Shown piece after piece: positions 43,143-52,263 of a stretch of DNA of 64,000 bases. This DNA is from Hymenobacter sp. BRD128 (GTDB taxonomy: Bacteria > Bacteroidota > Bacteroidia > Cytophagales > Hymenobacteraceae). The DNA lies in assembly GCF_013256625.1 (NCBI RefSeq), contig NZ_CP053908.1:1674001-1738000 (forward strand), in the 5' to 3' direction. Position 1 is the first letter of the stretch, and each line of letters starts with the position of its first letter. The translations under genes and the position numbers were made by a program. The notes under the pieces are model-generated. The model was not told the DNA's origin, searched no databases, and worked only from the letters and a program-made list of their open reading frames with translations.

Positions 43143-44588
43143 TCATTCGGTTGTGGGCGCGGCTAGCAGCCGCAGCCGCGGAAAGCGCGGCAGCCGCTGG
43201 GCCAGCCGCCGCCAGAAATCCATTTCCAGCAGGCCCGAATCGTTGTAGGCCTGGTACAGAAAAAACAAGCCGAAGGGAAATAAAATGCAGTTAGACAGCC
43301 ACATCCCCACGCCCACCGGCAGCACAAAATCGCGCCCGTATTTCGAGCCCATCGTGTCGAAGACGTAGAAGATGATAAAAAACAGGATGGAAACCAGAAT
43401 GGGCACCCCTAGCCCACCCTTCTTGATAATGGCCCCGAGCGGCGCGCCAATCAGAAACATCAGCAGCACGGCCACCGACTGCGTGTACTTGCGGTATACT
43501 TCAATGCGAAACTCGGCCGAATCGCGGGCCACTTCATACAGATGCTGGGAAGTGGAGGTAATAAACGACTGCACATTGTGGGCACGGCTCAGCGCCTGCT
43601 CTACCTGCGAAGCCGTGAGCGGGGCTAGCCGCGACGGCGACACCTGCAAGCGGGCCAGCTTGCGATTCTGAGCGCGGCCCGTGGTATCGAGGCGCAGGTA
43701 GGTGTAGTAGCCGCCGAGGCGGGCCGGCAGCACTTTGCGCTCGCGGGCCAGAATACGCTGAATAGAATCGACGCTGTGGTGCAGCTGCGGGATGTTCAGC
43801 ATCATGCGGTTTTGCTGAAACAACTCCTGCTTGGTGCGGTCGAGGTTGAAGGAGGCTAGCGAGAAGGTGAGCACGTTCCGCTTAAAGCCTTCCCGAATGA
43901 AGGACGCCGCCGCCCGGTTCTGCGCGTCGGGCTGCTCGACGTAGGTGTGGCCCCGAAACAACTCGAAGCCCAAATATTGCCCCCCGAAGCGGGTAAACAT
44001 GCGGCCCGAGTCGGCGAGCATTACCGTGGCATTACCCGATTTCTGGGTGTGGTCATAAATCATGACGCCCATGAGAATATCTTTTTCCGGCCCCACTTTT
44101 TTATCCACCTTAATGGTGTAGCCGGGAATGCCGTTGTAAAAAACGCCGGGCCGGATATCGAGGGCCAGCTTTTTCTGGCGCACGTCCCACAGCAAGCTGT
44201 ACGCTTTCAGGTTAGCCTTCGGCACGATGCGCTCGTTGAACCAGAACGCCGTGACGGCCAGCACCATACTCACCAGCCACACCGGCCGCAAAATGCGCGT
44301 GAGCGCAATGCCCGAGGCCTTGATAGCGGTCAGCTCGTGGTGCTCGCCGAGGTTGCCGTAGGTCATCAGCGACGACAGCAGCACGGCTAGCGGCAGCGAA
44401 ATGGGCACGATGAGGATGCTGAAAAAGAACAGCAACTGCAAGAGCACGCCCGTGCCCAGGTCCTTGCCCACAATATCGTCGAGGTATTTCAGCAGCGTGT
44501 GCGTGAGCAGAATAAACTCTACCACGGCAAACGTGAGCAAAAACGGCCCGGTAAAGGCCTTCAGAATCAGCTTATCTAGTTTTTTCAC
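43143..44588 (-). CDS. LptF/LptG family lipopolysaccharide export permease
   Basis: This 481-residue protein belongs to the YjgP/YjgQ family. It has three membrane segments near the N-terminus (ending before residue ~120), a long periplasmic beta-jellyroll part (~130-370) and three membrane segments at the C-terminal end. LLSSLMTYGNLGEHHELTAI (~70-89) is the typical coupling-helix region that contacts the ATPase LptB. In the Lpt complex, LptF and LptG pull LPS from the inner membrane. From sequence alone I cannot say which of the two this is. The start is GTG at 44588. Nothing else in the window belongs to the Lpt system. Confidence 0.88.
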   Translation of the reverse strand: MKKLDKLILKAFTGPFLLTFAVVEFILLTHTLLKYLDDIVGKDLGTGVLLQLLFFFSILIVPISLPLAVLLSSLMTYGNLGEHHELTAIKASGIALTRILRPVWLVSMVLAVTAFWFNERIVPKANLKAYSLLWDVRQKKLALDIRPGVFYNGIPGYTIKVDKKVGPEKDILMGVMIYDHTQKSGNATVMLADSGRMFTRFGGQYLGFELFRGHTYVEQPDAQNRAAASFIREGFKRNVLTFSLASFNLDRTKQELFQQNRMMLNIPQLHHSVDSIQRILARERKVLPARLGGYYTYLRLDTTGRAQNRKLARLQVSPSRLAPLTASQVEQALSRAHNVQSFITSTSQHLYEVARDSAEFRIEVYRKYTQSVAVLLMFLIGAPLGAIIKKGGLGVPILVSILFFIIFYVFDTMGSKYGRDFVLPVGVGMWLSNCILFPFGLFFLYQAYNDSGLLEMDFWRRLAQRLPRFPRLRLLAAPTTE

Positions 44589-44677
44589 AACGGCAGTTAC
44601 GAGCGCGGGCGCGGGCTTGGGTTGGGTGCTAACGCAGCGAGCACTCTTCTAGTGCCAGCCCGACCGGGTTGGGCAGG

Positions 44678-45091
44678 CTAGCCGCCCACCTGGTCGCGCA
44701 GCTTGCCCACCAAGCCTTCCCAGAGTTCCTGGTGCTCCTGCGCGTCGGCATGGTCGGAGTAGTCAGTCACCCGCAAAAATACTTCATCCGTGATGCGCGA
44801 TAGCTCCAGGGTAAAGTCGAGGTAGTTGGCATCCTGCAACGGACGCTTCTGCTCATCCAGAAATACGTAGCGGATACTACGCCCGGGCCGCTGGGCGGCG
44901 ATTTCGGCAAAGTGACTCTGTTTGTCCCACACCATATTCAGGCGGTGGTCGGGGTCGAGGCGCACGTCGTCGCAAAACCACTGCGAGAGGCCCGAAGCCG
45001 AGGCGATGTAGGGAAAAAGTATTTTGGGTGAAGCGTTTATCGAGTATTCCATCTCGAAGCGACGCTTGGCGCTGGTGGCAGACACGGCCAT
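44678..45091 (-). CDS. START-like/AHSA1-related domain protein
   Basis: This is a 137-residue cytoplasmic protein made of a single START/Bet v1-like fold. The segment EYSINASPKILFPYIASASGLSQWFCDDV is the usual first strand, helix and loop of that fold. Later strands include HFAEIAAQRPGRSIRYVFLD and TDEVFLRVTDYSD. A C-terminal helix ends GLVGKLRDQVGG. Close relatives are conserved in Bacteroidota without known function. I chose the ATG at 45091 (MAVSATSAKRRFEMEY). The frame is open to 45115 but has no better start. The next gene on the minus strand is the LptF/G permease, 89 bases away. The tRNA lies on the other side and is divergent. Confidence 0.8.
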   Translation of the reverse strand: MAVSATSAKRRFEMEYSINASPKILFPYIASASGLSQWFCDDVRLDPDHRLNMVWDKQSHFAEIAAQRPGRSIRYVFLDEQKRPLQDANYLDFTLELSRITDEVFLRVTDYSDHADAQEHQELWEGLVGKLRDQVGG

Positions 45092-45170
45092 AAGCAAAGA
45101 AAAGGAGCCCACCACTCACCACCAAAAGTGGCTCTAGGGGCAGGAAAACGAGTATTTTTTAAATCAACGC

Positions 45171-45200
45171 TTGCAGGAAGAAGTTTTTTCAGTACCTTTG
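45171..45200 (+). promoter_or_regulatory. Promoter of tRNA-Met
   Basis: TTG at 45171-45173, a 19-base spacer and TACCTTTG at 45193-45200 match the Bacteroidota consensus. The tRNA 5' end is 20 bases further. Confidence 0.75.
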
Positions 45201-45219
45201 CACTCCCAATTCACCGACT

Positions 45220-45293
45220 GGCGGGGTAGCTCAGTTGGTTAGAGCACAGGATTCATAACCCTGAGGTCACGAGTTCAACTCTCGTCCCCGCTA
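45220..45293 (+). tRNA. tRNA-Met (anticodon CAT)
   Basis: This is a complete cloverleaf. The acceptor stem GGCGGGG pairs with CCCCGCT, with one G-U pair. The D arm is GCTC/GAGC and the anticodon loop is TTCATAA. The T arm is ACGAG-TTCAACT-CTCGT, and the discriminator base is A at 45293. CCA is not encoded. The 31-39 pair of the anticodon stem is mismatched (A/C). The CAT anticodon with this body fits elongator Met. A tRNA-Ile with lysidine cannot be fully excluded from sequence alone. Confidence 0.93.
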
Positions 45294-45938
45294 CTTGAAA
45301 ACTAAGCACTTGCGTACCTAGCTGCGCAAGTGCTTTTTTGTTACTTAGGCAAGCAGGCATCATTGCGGGCAGGGGTATTCGAGCGGCAAAGGTACGCACT
45401 CGCCCTTTACTCACGCTACCGGGTTTTAGCCAAGGCCGCCCACGGTAATAAGCAGCGCCGTATCCAAGTAATTCAAGTGCCGGCAGCGCAACACGCCCGC
45501 GAATACGTGCGTAAGCCGCTGACCCAAACGGTAAGTACTTTCTACGCTGCTTCACCGGCCTTATCCAGCACAAAGCCAGCTGAGTGGTGATGGCGCTACC
45601 ATTTAGGTCGCCACTCCTTATACAGGGCTTGCTACCTGCTTATTGGCCCGGCTGGAAGGAGTATCAGCTGGCCGTTTAAGCCCCTCGCTGGCAGCTTTAC
45701 GACTAGCCAGGCAGCTTGGTAAGGGTAATAACTGACGGGCCTTGGCCGCCATGCCAGGCACCTGCCGCACTCCAATTGCGGAGGGCCGGGCTGCTCGCGG
45801 TCAGTGCGGCCGCCTAGGTGCCGCACCAGCCGGACGCAGGCAGCGTCGGGGCCTGGGAAGAAAACGAATTTATGGGTACCCGGCTCAACCGCATTGCTAA
45901 ACCATTCTACCTAAAAGCCGCTCACGAGTAGCGACCCG
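45294..45938. other. Gene-poor 645-base region between tRNA-Met and arsB
   Basis: After the tRNA terminator there is no convincing gene. Two short open frames (45330-45590 plus, 45632-45826 minus) show no recognisable domain. I see no copy of the tRNA 3' end, no long repeat and no recognisable transposase. It may be a decayed gene or leftover from an insertion next to the tRNA. Confidence 0.5.
45304..45338 (+). terminator. Terminator of tRNA-Met
   Basis: AAGCACTTGCG (45304-45314) / CGCAAGTGCTT (45325-45335) forms an 11-bp perfect stem, followed by more T. It starts 11 bases after the tRNA 3' end. Confidence 0.85.
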
Positions 45939-47198
45939 ATGCACACCAGTATCAGTATTATTTGGGCTATTTCAGCGCTTTCCATCGCGCTGGTTATCAT
46001 CAGGCCCTTTCAAGTACCCGAGTATGTATGGGCCGTGAGCGGTGCCGTATTACTGCTGCTATTTCGACTCCTGACGCCGGCCGAAGGCCTAGCGGGCGTA
46101 GCCAGGGGCCTCGACGTATACCTGTTTCTGACGGGCATGATGCTACTGGCCGAAACTGCCCGCGAGGAAAAGCTTTTCGACTGGCTCGCCGCCCACGCCA
46201 CCCAGCTGGCCAAAGGCTCGGCGCCGCGCCTGTTTCTACTTGTTTACCTGGTGGGCGTGCTAGTTACCACGTTTCTTTCTAATGATGCCACGGCGGTAGT
46301 GCTCACGCCGGCCGTAGCCAGCGCCGTGCGGGCCGCTAGGGTCAAAAATCCGCTGCCCTACCTGTTCAGCTGCGCCTTCATTGCCAATGCGGCTTCCTTC
46401 GTGCTACCTATTTCCAACCCCGCCAACCTCGTCATCTACGGGGCGCATATTCCGCCGCTGCTGGTCTGGCTGCCGCACTACCTGCTGCCAGCGGCCGTAT
46501 CCATCGTGGCCACGTACTTCATTTTGCTGCACACCCAAAAAGTAGAGCTGGGCCAGGATATTGCGCAAGACATTGAGCTGCCTACCCTTGAGCGGGGCGG
46601 GCAGGTGGCGCTGGCCGGCATTGGAGTCACGGCCGTGGCGCTGCTGGCAGCTTCCGCCCTCGACTCGCCGCTGGGCCTGCCTACTGCCATCACGGGTATA
46701 CTCACGGCTATTATCGTACTTTTCAGCGCCCGCAAGAGCCCGGTCGAAATCGTGAAAAACGTCTCCTGGTCGGTGTTGCCGCTGGTGGCCGGGTTATTTG
46801 TATTAGTGGAAGCCCTCAACAAAACGGGCGTTACGCGCTGGCTCACCACGCTTCTCAACGCCGGGGCCGCGCAGTCGGCTGCCAAAACCACCTGGGTCAG
46901 TGGCGTAGGGATAGCGCTGCTTTGCAATGTGCTGAATAACTTACCCGCCGGCCTGATTGCCGGCAATGTGCTGCAAACGGCTCACGTGCCGGAACTAGTC
47001 AAAAGCGCCGTGCTAATTGGCATTGACCTCGGCCCCAATTTGTCCGTGACGGGTTCGCTAGCCACCATTCTCTGGCTAGTTGCCCTGCGGCGCGAAAACG
47101 TCACCGTCAGCACCTGGCAATTCCTCAAGCTCGGGGCGCTGGTGATGACCGTGCCGCTGCTGCTGGCAATCGGGTCCCTCTTTTTACTACCGCGCTAA
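45939..47198 (+). CDS. arsB: ArsB-family arsenite/anion efflux permease
   Basis: This 419-residue inner-membrane protein has about 11-12 hydrophobic segments. The signature TTFLSNDATAVVLTPAV, the region PLPYLFSCAFIANAASFVLPISNPANLVIYG and the late CNVLNNLPAGLIAGN, with GIDLGPNLSVTGSLATILW, are typical of ArsB (ion transporter superfamily, NhaB/ArsB type). The usual function is arsenite extrusion. There is no arsR, arsC or arsA beside it, so the name rests on sequence alone and another anion is possible. It stands alone on the plus strand after a 645-base gap from tRNA-Met and ends in a bidirectional terminator. Confidence 0.85.
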   Translation: MHTSISIIWAISALSIALVIIRPFQVPEYVWAVSGAVLLLLFRLLTPAEGLAGVARGLDVYLFLTGMMLLAETAREEKLFDWLAAHATQLAKGSAPRLFLLVYLVGVLVTTFLSNDATAVVLTPAVASAVRAARVKNPLPYLFSCAFIANAASFVLPISNPANLVIYGAHIPPLLVWLPHYLLPAAVSIVATYFILLHTQKVELGQDIAQDIELPTLERGGQVALAGIGVTAVALLAASALDSPLGLPTAITGILTAIIVLFSARKSPVEIVKNVSWSVLPLVAGLFVLVEALNKTGVTRWLTTLLNAGAAQSAAKTTWVSGVGIALLCNVLNNLPAGLIAGNVLQTAHVPELVKSAVLIGIDLGPNLSVTGSLATILWLVALRRENVTVSTWQFLKLGALVMTVPLLLAIGSLFLLPR

Positions 47199-47299
47199 CT
47201 CGCCGCGCGCTTGTCAGTGAAGCTGCTTTAAACGCCGCGCTTCTCAACTTCCTAAATAGCTTTAGCATATAATGCTAGTTATTAGCTATTTATAACGCA

Positions 47300-47335
47300 A
47301 AAAGCGCCTGCCCCAAGTAAGAGGCAGGCGCTTTT
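47300..47335. terminator. Bidirectional terminator between arsB and rplT
   Basis: AAAAGCGCCTGCC (47300-47312) / GGCAGGCGCTTTT (47323-47335) has a 13-bp stem and a 10-base loop, with T runs in both directions. It serves arsB on the plus strand and rplT on the minus strand. Confidence 0.9.
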
Positions 47336-47372
47336 CTAATCCAACAAATATTTCCGCTGGCGGAGCCGCAAA

Positions 47373-47717
47373 CTACTTCGCTTTCTCCACGATACCGGCG
47401 AAAGCAGCGGGGTGGTTGAGCGCGAGGTCGGCGAGCACCTTGCGGTTGAGCTCGATACCAGCTTTTTTGAGGCCGCCCATTAGCTGCGAGTACGAGAGGC
47501 CGTGCTCACGGGCGCCAGCGTTAATGCGCTGAATCCAGAGGGCGCGGAACTCGCGCTTCTTCACCTTGCGGTCGCGGTAGGCATAGAGCAAGCCCTTTTC
47601 TACGGCGTTTTTCGCAACGGTCCACACATTTTTGCGCCGGCCATAGTAGCCTTTGGCAAGGCGCATTACTTTCTTGCGGCGGTGGCGCGAGGCCACGTGG
47701 TTTACACTCCTTGGCAT
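47373..47717 (-). CDS. rplT: 50S ribosomal protein L20
   Basis: This is a 114-residue bL20 of normal length. It binds 23S rRNA early in large-subunit assembly and in many bacteria represses its own operon. The start [20 protein letters not shown] and the block [20 protein letters not shown] are conserved. It lies 70 bases after rpmI on the minus strand, as the last gene of infC-rpmI-rplT, followed by a terminator. Confidence 0.98.
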   Translation of the reverse strand: MPRSVNHVASRHRRKKVMRLAKGYYGRRKNVWTVAKNAVEKGLLYAYRDRKVKKREFRALWIQRINAGAREHGLSYSQLMGGLKKAGIELNRKVLADLALNHPAAFAGIVEKAK

Positions 47718-47787
47718 AACCTAAGTTGTTTTTGGCAGCCGGCGCTCAGTAAATTACTGAAGCTTAAGCCGGAAGCCTGGTGATAGT

Positions 47788-47982
47788 TTAGATATTCAGC
47801 ATCTGGTTCACCCGGTTCATGTCGGCCGAGCTAACGAGGCCGCTGTGGGTGAGGGCGCGCTTGCGCTTGGTGCTCTTCTTGGTCAGGATGTGCGACTTGA
47901 AGGCGTGCTTGCGCTTTACTTTGCCGGTGCCGGTCAGCTTAAAACGCTTTTTGGCACCCGACTTGGTTTTTACTTTGGGCAT
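47788..47982 (-). CDS. rpmI: 50S ribosomal protein L35
   Basis: This is a 64-residue, very basic bL35. [20 protein letters not shown] at the start and [16 protein letters not shown] in the middle are the family pattern. It sits between infC (87 bases) and rplT (70 bases) in the standard order. In other bacteria L20 represses translation through the region in front of rpmI. I did not find a clear rRNA-like structure here by eye. Confidence 0.98.
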   Translation of the reverse strand: MPKVKTKSGAKKRFKLTGTGKVKRKHAFKSHILTKKSTKRKRALTHSGLVSSADMNRVNQMLNI

Positions 47983-48069
47983 GGGTTGTGGTTGATTATT
48001 GATTGTTAGGTACTGACGCTGAACGAATTACTCATTCGGCAGCGGCAGCCATCAACAAACGGGGTGAAG

Positions 48070-48720
48070 CTATTCGGTCGCGGCGGGCTCCTGGGTCGGC
48101 TTGGCCTCTTTAGGAGCTTTCACAGCTTTATCTTTCTCAACGGGCGCGGGTTTGGGCGCGGCCTTAACCACTACGGCGGCTTTCGGCGCCAGGTAGAGGA
48201 ACATCCGCTTGCCTTCAAGCTTGGGCAGTTGCTCTACTTTGGCCAGGTCTTCGAGGGCCTGGGCAAACTTGAGCAGCAATATTTCGCCGCGCTCCTTGAA
48301 GACGATGCTGCGGCCCACGAAGTGCACGTAGGCCTTGATTTTAGCTCCTTCCTTCAAAAACTCTTGCGCGTGCTTGAGCTTGAAGTCAAAGTCGTGGTCG
48401 TCGGTATTGGGTCCGAAACGGATTTCCTTGAGGACAACCTTGGTTTGCTTGGCCTTCAGCTCGCGGGTTTTCTTCTTCTGCTCGTACTTGAATTTCGAGT
48501 AGTCGATGACGCGGCACACGGGCGGCACGGCCGTGGGCGAAATCTCCACCAAGTCCAGGTTCTGGTCCTGGGCCATCTTGCGGGCCTGGTCGGTGGGGTA
48601 TACCCCCTGCTCGACGTTATCCCCCACGAGGCGAACCTCGCGAGCGGTGATTTTCTGATTGATTTTGAACGGCTCCTCCACCTGCTGGCGGGGCACGTAC
48701 CGACGATTCGGGGTAGCTAT
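48070..48720 (-). CDS. infC: Translation initiation factor IF-3, probable AUA start codon
   Basis: This 216-residue IF-3 has an N-domain ([19 protein letters not shown], ~residues 19-37), a linker, a C-domain ([20 protein letters not shown]) and a ~35-residue Lys/Ala/Pro-rich tail. No ATG, GTG or TTG reading upstream gives the conserved N-terminus. A GTG at 48696 would cut it short. Reading from ATA at 48720 gives (M)[16 protein letters not shown], which fits IF-3 of related bacteria. A Shine-Dalgarno AGGAGG lies nine bases upstream of the ATA (48735-48730). IF-3 rejects non-AUG starts, and infC in other bacteria uses AUU or similar codons for autoregulation, so an AUA start makes sense. The start is an inference. 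Confidence 0.93.
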   Translation of the reverse strand: MATPNRRYVPRQQVEEPFKINQKITAREVRLVGDNVEQGVYPTDQARKMAQDQNLDLVEISPTAVPPVCRVIDYSKFKYEQKKKTRELKAKQTKVVLKEIRFGPNTDDHDFDFKLKHAQEFLKEGAKIKAYVHFVGRSIVFKERGEILLLKFAQALEDLAKVEQLPKLEGKRMFLYLAPKAAVVVKAAPKPAPVEKDKAVKAPKEAKPTQEPAATE

Positions 48721-48729
48721 GGCGAAAGT

Positions 48730-48735
48730 CCTCCT
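48730..48735 (-). promoter_or_regulatory. Shine-Dalgarno sequence deciding the infC start
   Basis: The minus strand reads AGGAGG nine bases before an ATA codon, inside GCAGGAGGACTTTCGCC. Strong Shine-Dalgarno sequences are rare in this phylum, and none is seen before most neighbouring genes. This one supports initiation at 48720. Confidence 0.7.
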
Positions 48736-48768
48736 GCTAAAATGTGGCGGGGAAAGTTTTTAAGGCAT

Positions 48769-48796
48769 GAACGAATGGCCCACGGGCCAAGCGTTC
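48769..48796 (-). promoter_or_regulatory. Hairpin in the infC leader
   Basis: GAACG..CGTTC and TGGCC..GGCCA form a two-part stem within the first ~30 bases of the predicted infC transcript. It may stabilise the leader or take part in control of the operon. Function unknown. Confidence 0.45.
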
Positions 48797-48802
48797 GGGG
48801 GG

Positions 48803-48833
48803 CAAATATCCGACTTTTTACTGGTAAATCAAA
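48803..48833 (-). promoter_or_regulatory. infC promoter
   Basis: On the minus strand TTTG (48833-48830), a 19-base spacer and GATATTTG (48810-48803) match the phylum consensus at all but one defined base. It lies after the thrS terminator, so infC-rpmI-rplT can be transcribed separately from thrS. Confidence 0.65.
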
Positions 48834-48843
48834 ATGATACCAA

Positions 48844-48884
48844 AAAATAAGGCCTAGCCGAGGGTATCGACCGGGCCTTATTTT
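48844..48884 (-). terminator. Terminator of thrS
   Basis: AAAATAAGGCC (48844-48854) / GGCCTTATTTT (48874-48884) forms an 11-bp stem with a 19-base loop and a T run on the minus strand. It begins 20 bases after the thrS stop. Confidence 0.75.
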
Positions 48885-48903
48885 CAGTTAACTAAGTAAT
48901 CAC

Positions 48904-50841
48904 CTACCCCATTGCCTCCGCTATCTGGCTATTCACGCTCTTGATAAAGGCCTCGATGGGCATCGAGCCGATGTCGCCCTCACCGTGGCGGCGCACACTC
49001 ACCAGGCCATCCTGGGCTTCTTTCTCACCCACAATCAGCAAGTAGGGCGTTTTGGCAATTTCCGCGTCCCGGATTTTGCGGCCGATGCGCTCGTCGCGGC
49101 CGTCTACGGTGCCGCGCAGGTCGGCGGCTTCCAGCTTGGCCCTTACCTCGTGGGCGTAGTCGGCAAACTTATCGGAAATGGGCAGCACAATAAACTGCTC
49201 GGGCGAGAGCCAGAGCGGGAAATTACCGGCCGTGTGCTCGATGAGTACGGCCACGAAGCGCTCCAACGAGCCGAACGGCGCGCGGTGAATCATCACCGGG
49301 CGGGCGCGGGTGTTTTCGGGCGTCACGTACTCGAGGTCGAAGCGCTCAGGCAGGTTGTAATCGACCTGAATGGTGCCGAGCTGCCAGCGGCGGCCCAGCG
49401 CGTCGCGCACCATAAAGTCGAGCTTGGGGCCATAGAAGGCCGCTTCGCCTAGCTCCGTCACGGTGGCTAGCCCCTTCTCAGCCGTCGATTCCTGGATGGC
49501 GGCTTCGGCCAGGGCCCAGTTTTCGTCGGTGCCGATGTACTTGGTCTTGTTTTCGGGGTCGCGCAGCGAAATCTGAGCCGTGAAATCACTAAAGCCCAGC
49601 GCCTTGAATACGTAGAGCACGAGGTCAATCACCTTCTGAAACTCCTCTTTCACCTGGTCGGGGCGGCAGAAGATGTGCGCATCATCCTGCGTGAAGCCGC
49701 GCACGCGGGTGAGGCCGTGCAGCTCGCCCGATTGCTCGTAGCGGTACACGGTGCCGAACTCGGCCAGGCGCACCGGCAGGTCGCGGTAGCTGCGGGGCTT
49801 GGTGCGGTAGATTTCGCAGTGGTGCGGGCAGTTCATCGGCTTGAGGAAAAACTCCTCGCCGGGGTTGGGCGTCTTGATGGGCTGGAACGAGTCGGCGCCG
49901 TACTTCTCGTAGTGGCCGCTGGTCACGTACAACTCCTTCGCACCGATGTGGGGCGTCACAACCGGCTGGTAGCCAGCCTTTACCTGGGCTTTGCGCAGAA
50001 ACTGCTCTAAGCGCTCGCGCAGGGTCGTGCCCTTGGGCAGCCACAGCGGCAGGCCGGCGCCCACCTTCTCCGAAAAAGCGAACAGCTCCAATTCCTTGCC
50101 CAGCTTGCGGTGGTCGCGGCGCTTGGCTTCCTCCAGCTTTTCGAGGTACTCGGTGAGGTCCTTGGCCTTGGGAAAGGTGATGCCGTAGAGGCGCGTGAGC
50201 TGCTTATTTTTCTCGTCGCCGCGCCAGTAGGCGCCGGCCACGTTCATGATTTTGGCAGCCTTGATGGGGCTGGTATCAGGGATGTGTGGCCCGCGGCAAA
50301 GGTCCGTAAAATTGCCCTGCGAGTAGAACGTAATCTGGCCATCTTGGAGGCCGTCAATCAGCTCCAGCTTGTAGGGGTCCTGCTTTTCGGTGAAGTAGGC
50401 AATGGCTTCGGCCTTGGGCACGTCGCGGCGCTCAAACTTGCTTTTATGCTTGGCCAACTCGAGCATTTTCTTCTCAATGACCGGGAAGTCGTCGCTCGAA
50501 ATAGCGCGGCCTTCGCCGAGGTCTACGTCATAATAGAAGCCGTTTTCGATGGCCGGGCCGATGGCCAGCTTCACGCCGGGATACAGCGCTTCGAGGGCTT
50601 CGGCCATGAGGTGGGCCGAGGAGTGCCAATAGGCCTGCTTGCCGCCGGCATCGTTCCAGGTCAGGATTTCGAGGGTCGCATCCTCGGTGAGGGAGCGGTG
50701 CAGGTCGCGGATTTCACCGTTTACTTTCACGGCTAACGCATTGCGGGCGAGGCCTTCGCTGATGCTGGCGGCGAGGTCGTAGCCCGTCGAGCCGGCTTCG
50801 ACCTGGCGGACGGAGCCGTCGGGGAGGGTAATGTGGAGCAT
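48904..50841 (-). CDS. thrS: Threonine--tRNA ligase
   Basis: This is a 645-residue class II aminoacyl-tRNA synthetase of full length. It has a TGS domain (1-~62), an editing domain with [20 protein letters not shown], a catalytic core and an anticodon-binding domain (~540-640). The core shows motif 2 ([30 protein letters not shown]) and motif 3 around [17 protein letters not shown]. Zinc ligands in the [10 protein letters not shown] segment are present. It charges tRNA-Thr. It lies upstream of infC, as in many bacteria, but with a terminator and a promoter in between. The ATG at 50841 begins [18 protein letters not shown]. Confidence 0.98.
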   Translation of the reverse strand: MLHITLPDGSVRQVEAGSTGYDLAASISEGLARNALAVKVNGEIRDLHRSLTEDATLEILTWNDAGGKQAYWHSSAHLMAEALEALYPGVKLAIGPAIENGFYYDVDLGEGRAISSDDFPVIEKKMLELAKHKSKFERRDVPKAEAIAYFTEKQDPYKLELIDGLQDGQITFYSQGNFTDLCRGPHIPDTSPIKAAKIMNVAGAYWRGDEKNKQLTRLYGITFPKAKDLTEYLEKLEEAKRRDHRKLGKELELFAFSEKVGAGLPLWLPKGTTLRERLEQFLRKAQVKAGYQPVVTPHIGAKELYVTSGHYEKYGADSFQPIKTPNPGEEFFLKPMNCPHHCEIYRTKPRSYRDLPVRLAEFGTVYRYEQSGELHGLTRVRGFTQDDAHIFCRPDQVKEEFQKVIDLVLYVFKALGFSDFTAQISLRDPENKTKYIGTDENWALAEAAIQESTAEKGLATVTELGEAAFYGPKLDFMVRDALGRRWQLGTIQVDYNLPERFDLEYVTPENTRARPVMIHRAPFGSLERFVAVLIEHTAGNFPLWLSPEQFIVLPISDKFADYAHEVRAKLEAADLRGTVDGRDERIGRKIRDAEIAKTPYLLIVGEKEAQDGLVSVRRHGEGDIGSMPIEAFIKSVNSQIAEAMG

Positions 50842-50943
50842 AAACTACTGCCTGCGGTGGGCGCAAAGCAGGCGCAAGTTACACCTGCGAGCGCTAGGAG
50901 TGCCTCCCTACGATACCTAAGCCTCTTGCTTGCCGGGCAGGGG

Positions 50944-52077
50944 CTAGCGCATAGGCAGCGGACTCAGCGGCTCTATTGGCCGGGGGCGCGCACTGGGCGC
51001 CCGGTGGTAGTAAGTACGCGGCGTGGTGCGCAGGCTATCGGGCAGGGAGGCCTGCACCAGCTCATTGGTTTTCCAGACTTTAAAGGTCCAGTGCTGATTA
51101 CTAGGGTTTTCGAGCACCAGCATGCGGTACTGGCGCAGAGCTTCGGGCAGGCGGTGCTGGCCTTCGAGGGCCTCGGCCAGCAGGGCGCGGGCGCCGGGCA
51201 GGCGCGGGTTGCGGCGCAGCGCCCGCTGCAGGTGCGGAATAATAGCGGCCGGCCGCTGGCCGTGCGCGCTGGCCGCCAGGGCTAGCCGGTAGTCGGCCCG
51301 GTACTGGGTGGTGTCGAAAACCAGCGCACGGCGATAATAAAACAAGGCGCTGTCGGGGCGGCCCTGCAATTCGAGCTGGCGGCCGTAGTCGTAGTGCAGC
51401 GCGCCCGAAGTAGAGTCGAGGCGCAGGCCCTGGGTGGCATAGGTGGCGGCTTCCTCGGGCACGCGGTAGGCATTGAGCAGGAAGGCCAGCTGGTGCAGAA
51501 TCTCGGGCTGGTGCGGGTCGCGGGCGCGGGCCGCCTGTAGGTAGTCAAAGGCCTGGACCGTATCGGCGGTGGCGGCGTAGGCTAGGCCTTTGTAGAAAAG
51601 CGCGGCGGGCTGGTCGGGGTCGAGGCGCAGGGTGCGGTCGAGGCTAGCCAGGGCCGCCCCGTAGTGGCGGGCGGCGAGGTGCGTTTCGCCTTCCAGCAGC
51701 GGCAGCTCGGGCGAGTTGAAGCCGGCGTCGGCGGCGCGGCGGGCGGCGGCCAGGGCCTCATTCAGGTGGCCCAGGGCGCGCAGGGCGCGGGCCTGCAAAA
51801 AGTAGAGGTCGCCATCCTGGTCATCGACCTGCAAGGCCGTTTCGACGTCGTGCAAGGCCGCCACGGGCTGCCCGGCGGCCAGGCGCAGGCTGGCACGGCG
51901 GGCCAGCAGGCCGGTATTATCGGGCTGCTGCCGAATGGCGCCGTCGAGCTCATCGGCCTGCACGCGAGGGCCGGTGCGCACGGTGGCCAGGTTCACGAGG
52001 GTATCGGGCCGCTCGGTGGGCGTGCTGTGACAGGCGGCCAGCAGCAAAGCCAAAACAGGAAGAAGCCGACGACACAT
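50944..52077 (-). CDS. Tetratricopeptide-repeat lipoprotein
   Basis: This 377-residue protein has a lipoprotein signal peptide with the cysteine in ALLLAACHST. About eight TPR units follow (for example DGAIRQQPDNTGLLARRASL, ALFYKGLAYAATADTVQAFD and AIIPHLQRALRRNPRLPGAR). The tail is Pro/Arg-rich. TPR lipoproteins act as scaffolds in the periplasm or at the inner face of the outer membrane. No partner is evident. I chose the ATG at 52077 (MCRRLLPVLALLL) because it gives a proper lipobox position. It has no operon partner: thrS is 102 bases away downstream and the next upstream gene is divergent. Confidence 0.85.
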   Translation of the reverse strand: MCRRLLPVLALLLAACHSTPTERPDTLVNLATVRTGPRVQADELDGAIRQQPDNTGLLARRASLRLAAGQPVAALHDVETALQVDDQDGDLYFLQARALRALGHLNEALAAARRAADAGFNSPELPLLEGETHLAARHYGAALASLDRTLRLDPDQPAALFYKGLAYAATADTVQAFDYLQAARARDPHQPEILHQLAFLLNAYRVPEEAATYATQGLRLDSTSGALHYDYGRQLELQGRPDSALFYYRRALVFDTTQYRADYRLALAASAHGQRPAAIIPHLQRALRRNPRLPGARALLAEALEGQHRLPEALRQYRMLVLENPSNQHWTFKVWKTNELVQASLPDSLRTTPRTYYHRAPSARPRPIEPLSPLPMR

Positions 52078-52263
52078 AAGGCAAAGCAGAAACAACCCCC
52101 AAAAATAGGTCTAGCCAGGCGCGCAGCGAAAAAGCGCTCCGTATCTCCCCAGGCCGGCCCGCTAGCCCCGAAGCCGATTTTTAGTGCCGCAACCGGGCCG
52201 GCGATGGCTCGGCTCGCCATTGGCTAGCCCCCGACCCGGCCACCGGGCAGTTTCTTTGCGCCC

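Noticed and set aside
45253..45573. Minus-strand open frame running through the tRNA gene
   Set aside because: Its end is just the antisense reading of the tRNA (the familiar ...RVELVTSGL artefact), so it is not a gene.
45330..45590. Plus-strand frame of 86 residues, considered as a transposase remnant
   Set aside because: No DDE or serine-recombinase motif and no inverted or direct repeats nearby. Resemblance to transposase tails was too weak to report as a mobile element.
48070..48696. infC start at GTG 48696
   Set aside because: It removes the conserved N-terminal residues and leaves the strong Shine-Dalgarno sequence 33 bases away. ATA at 48720 fits better, though this is not proven.
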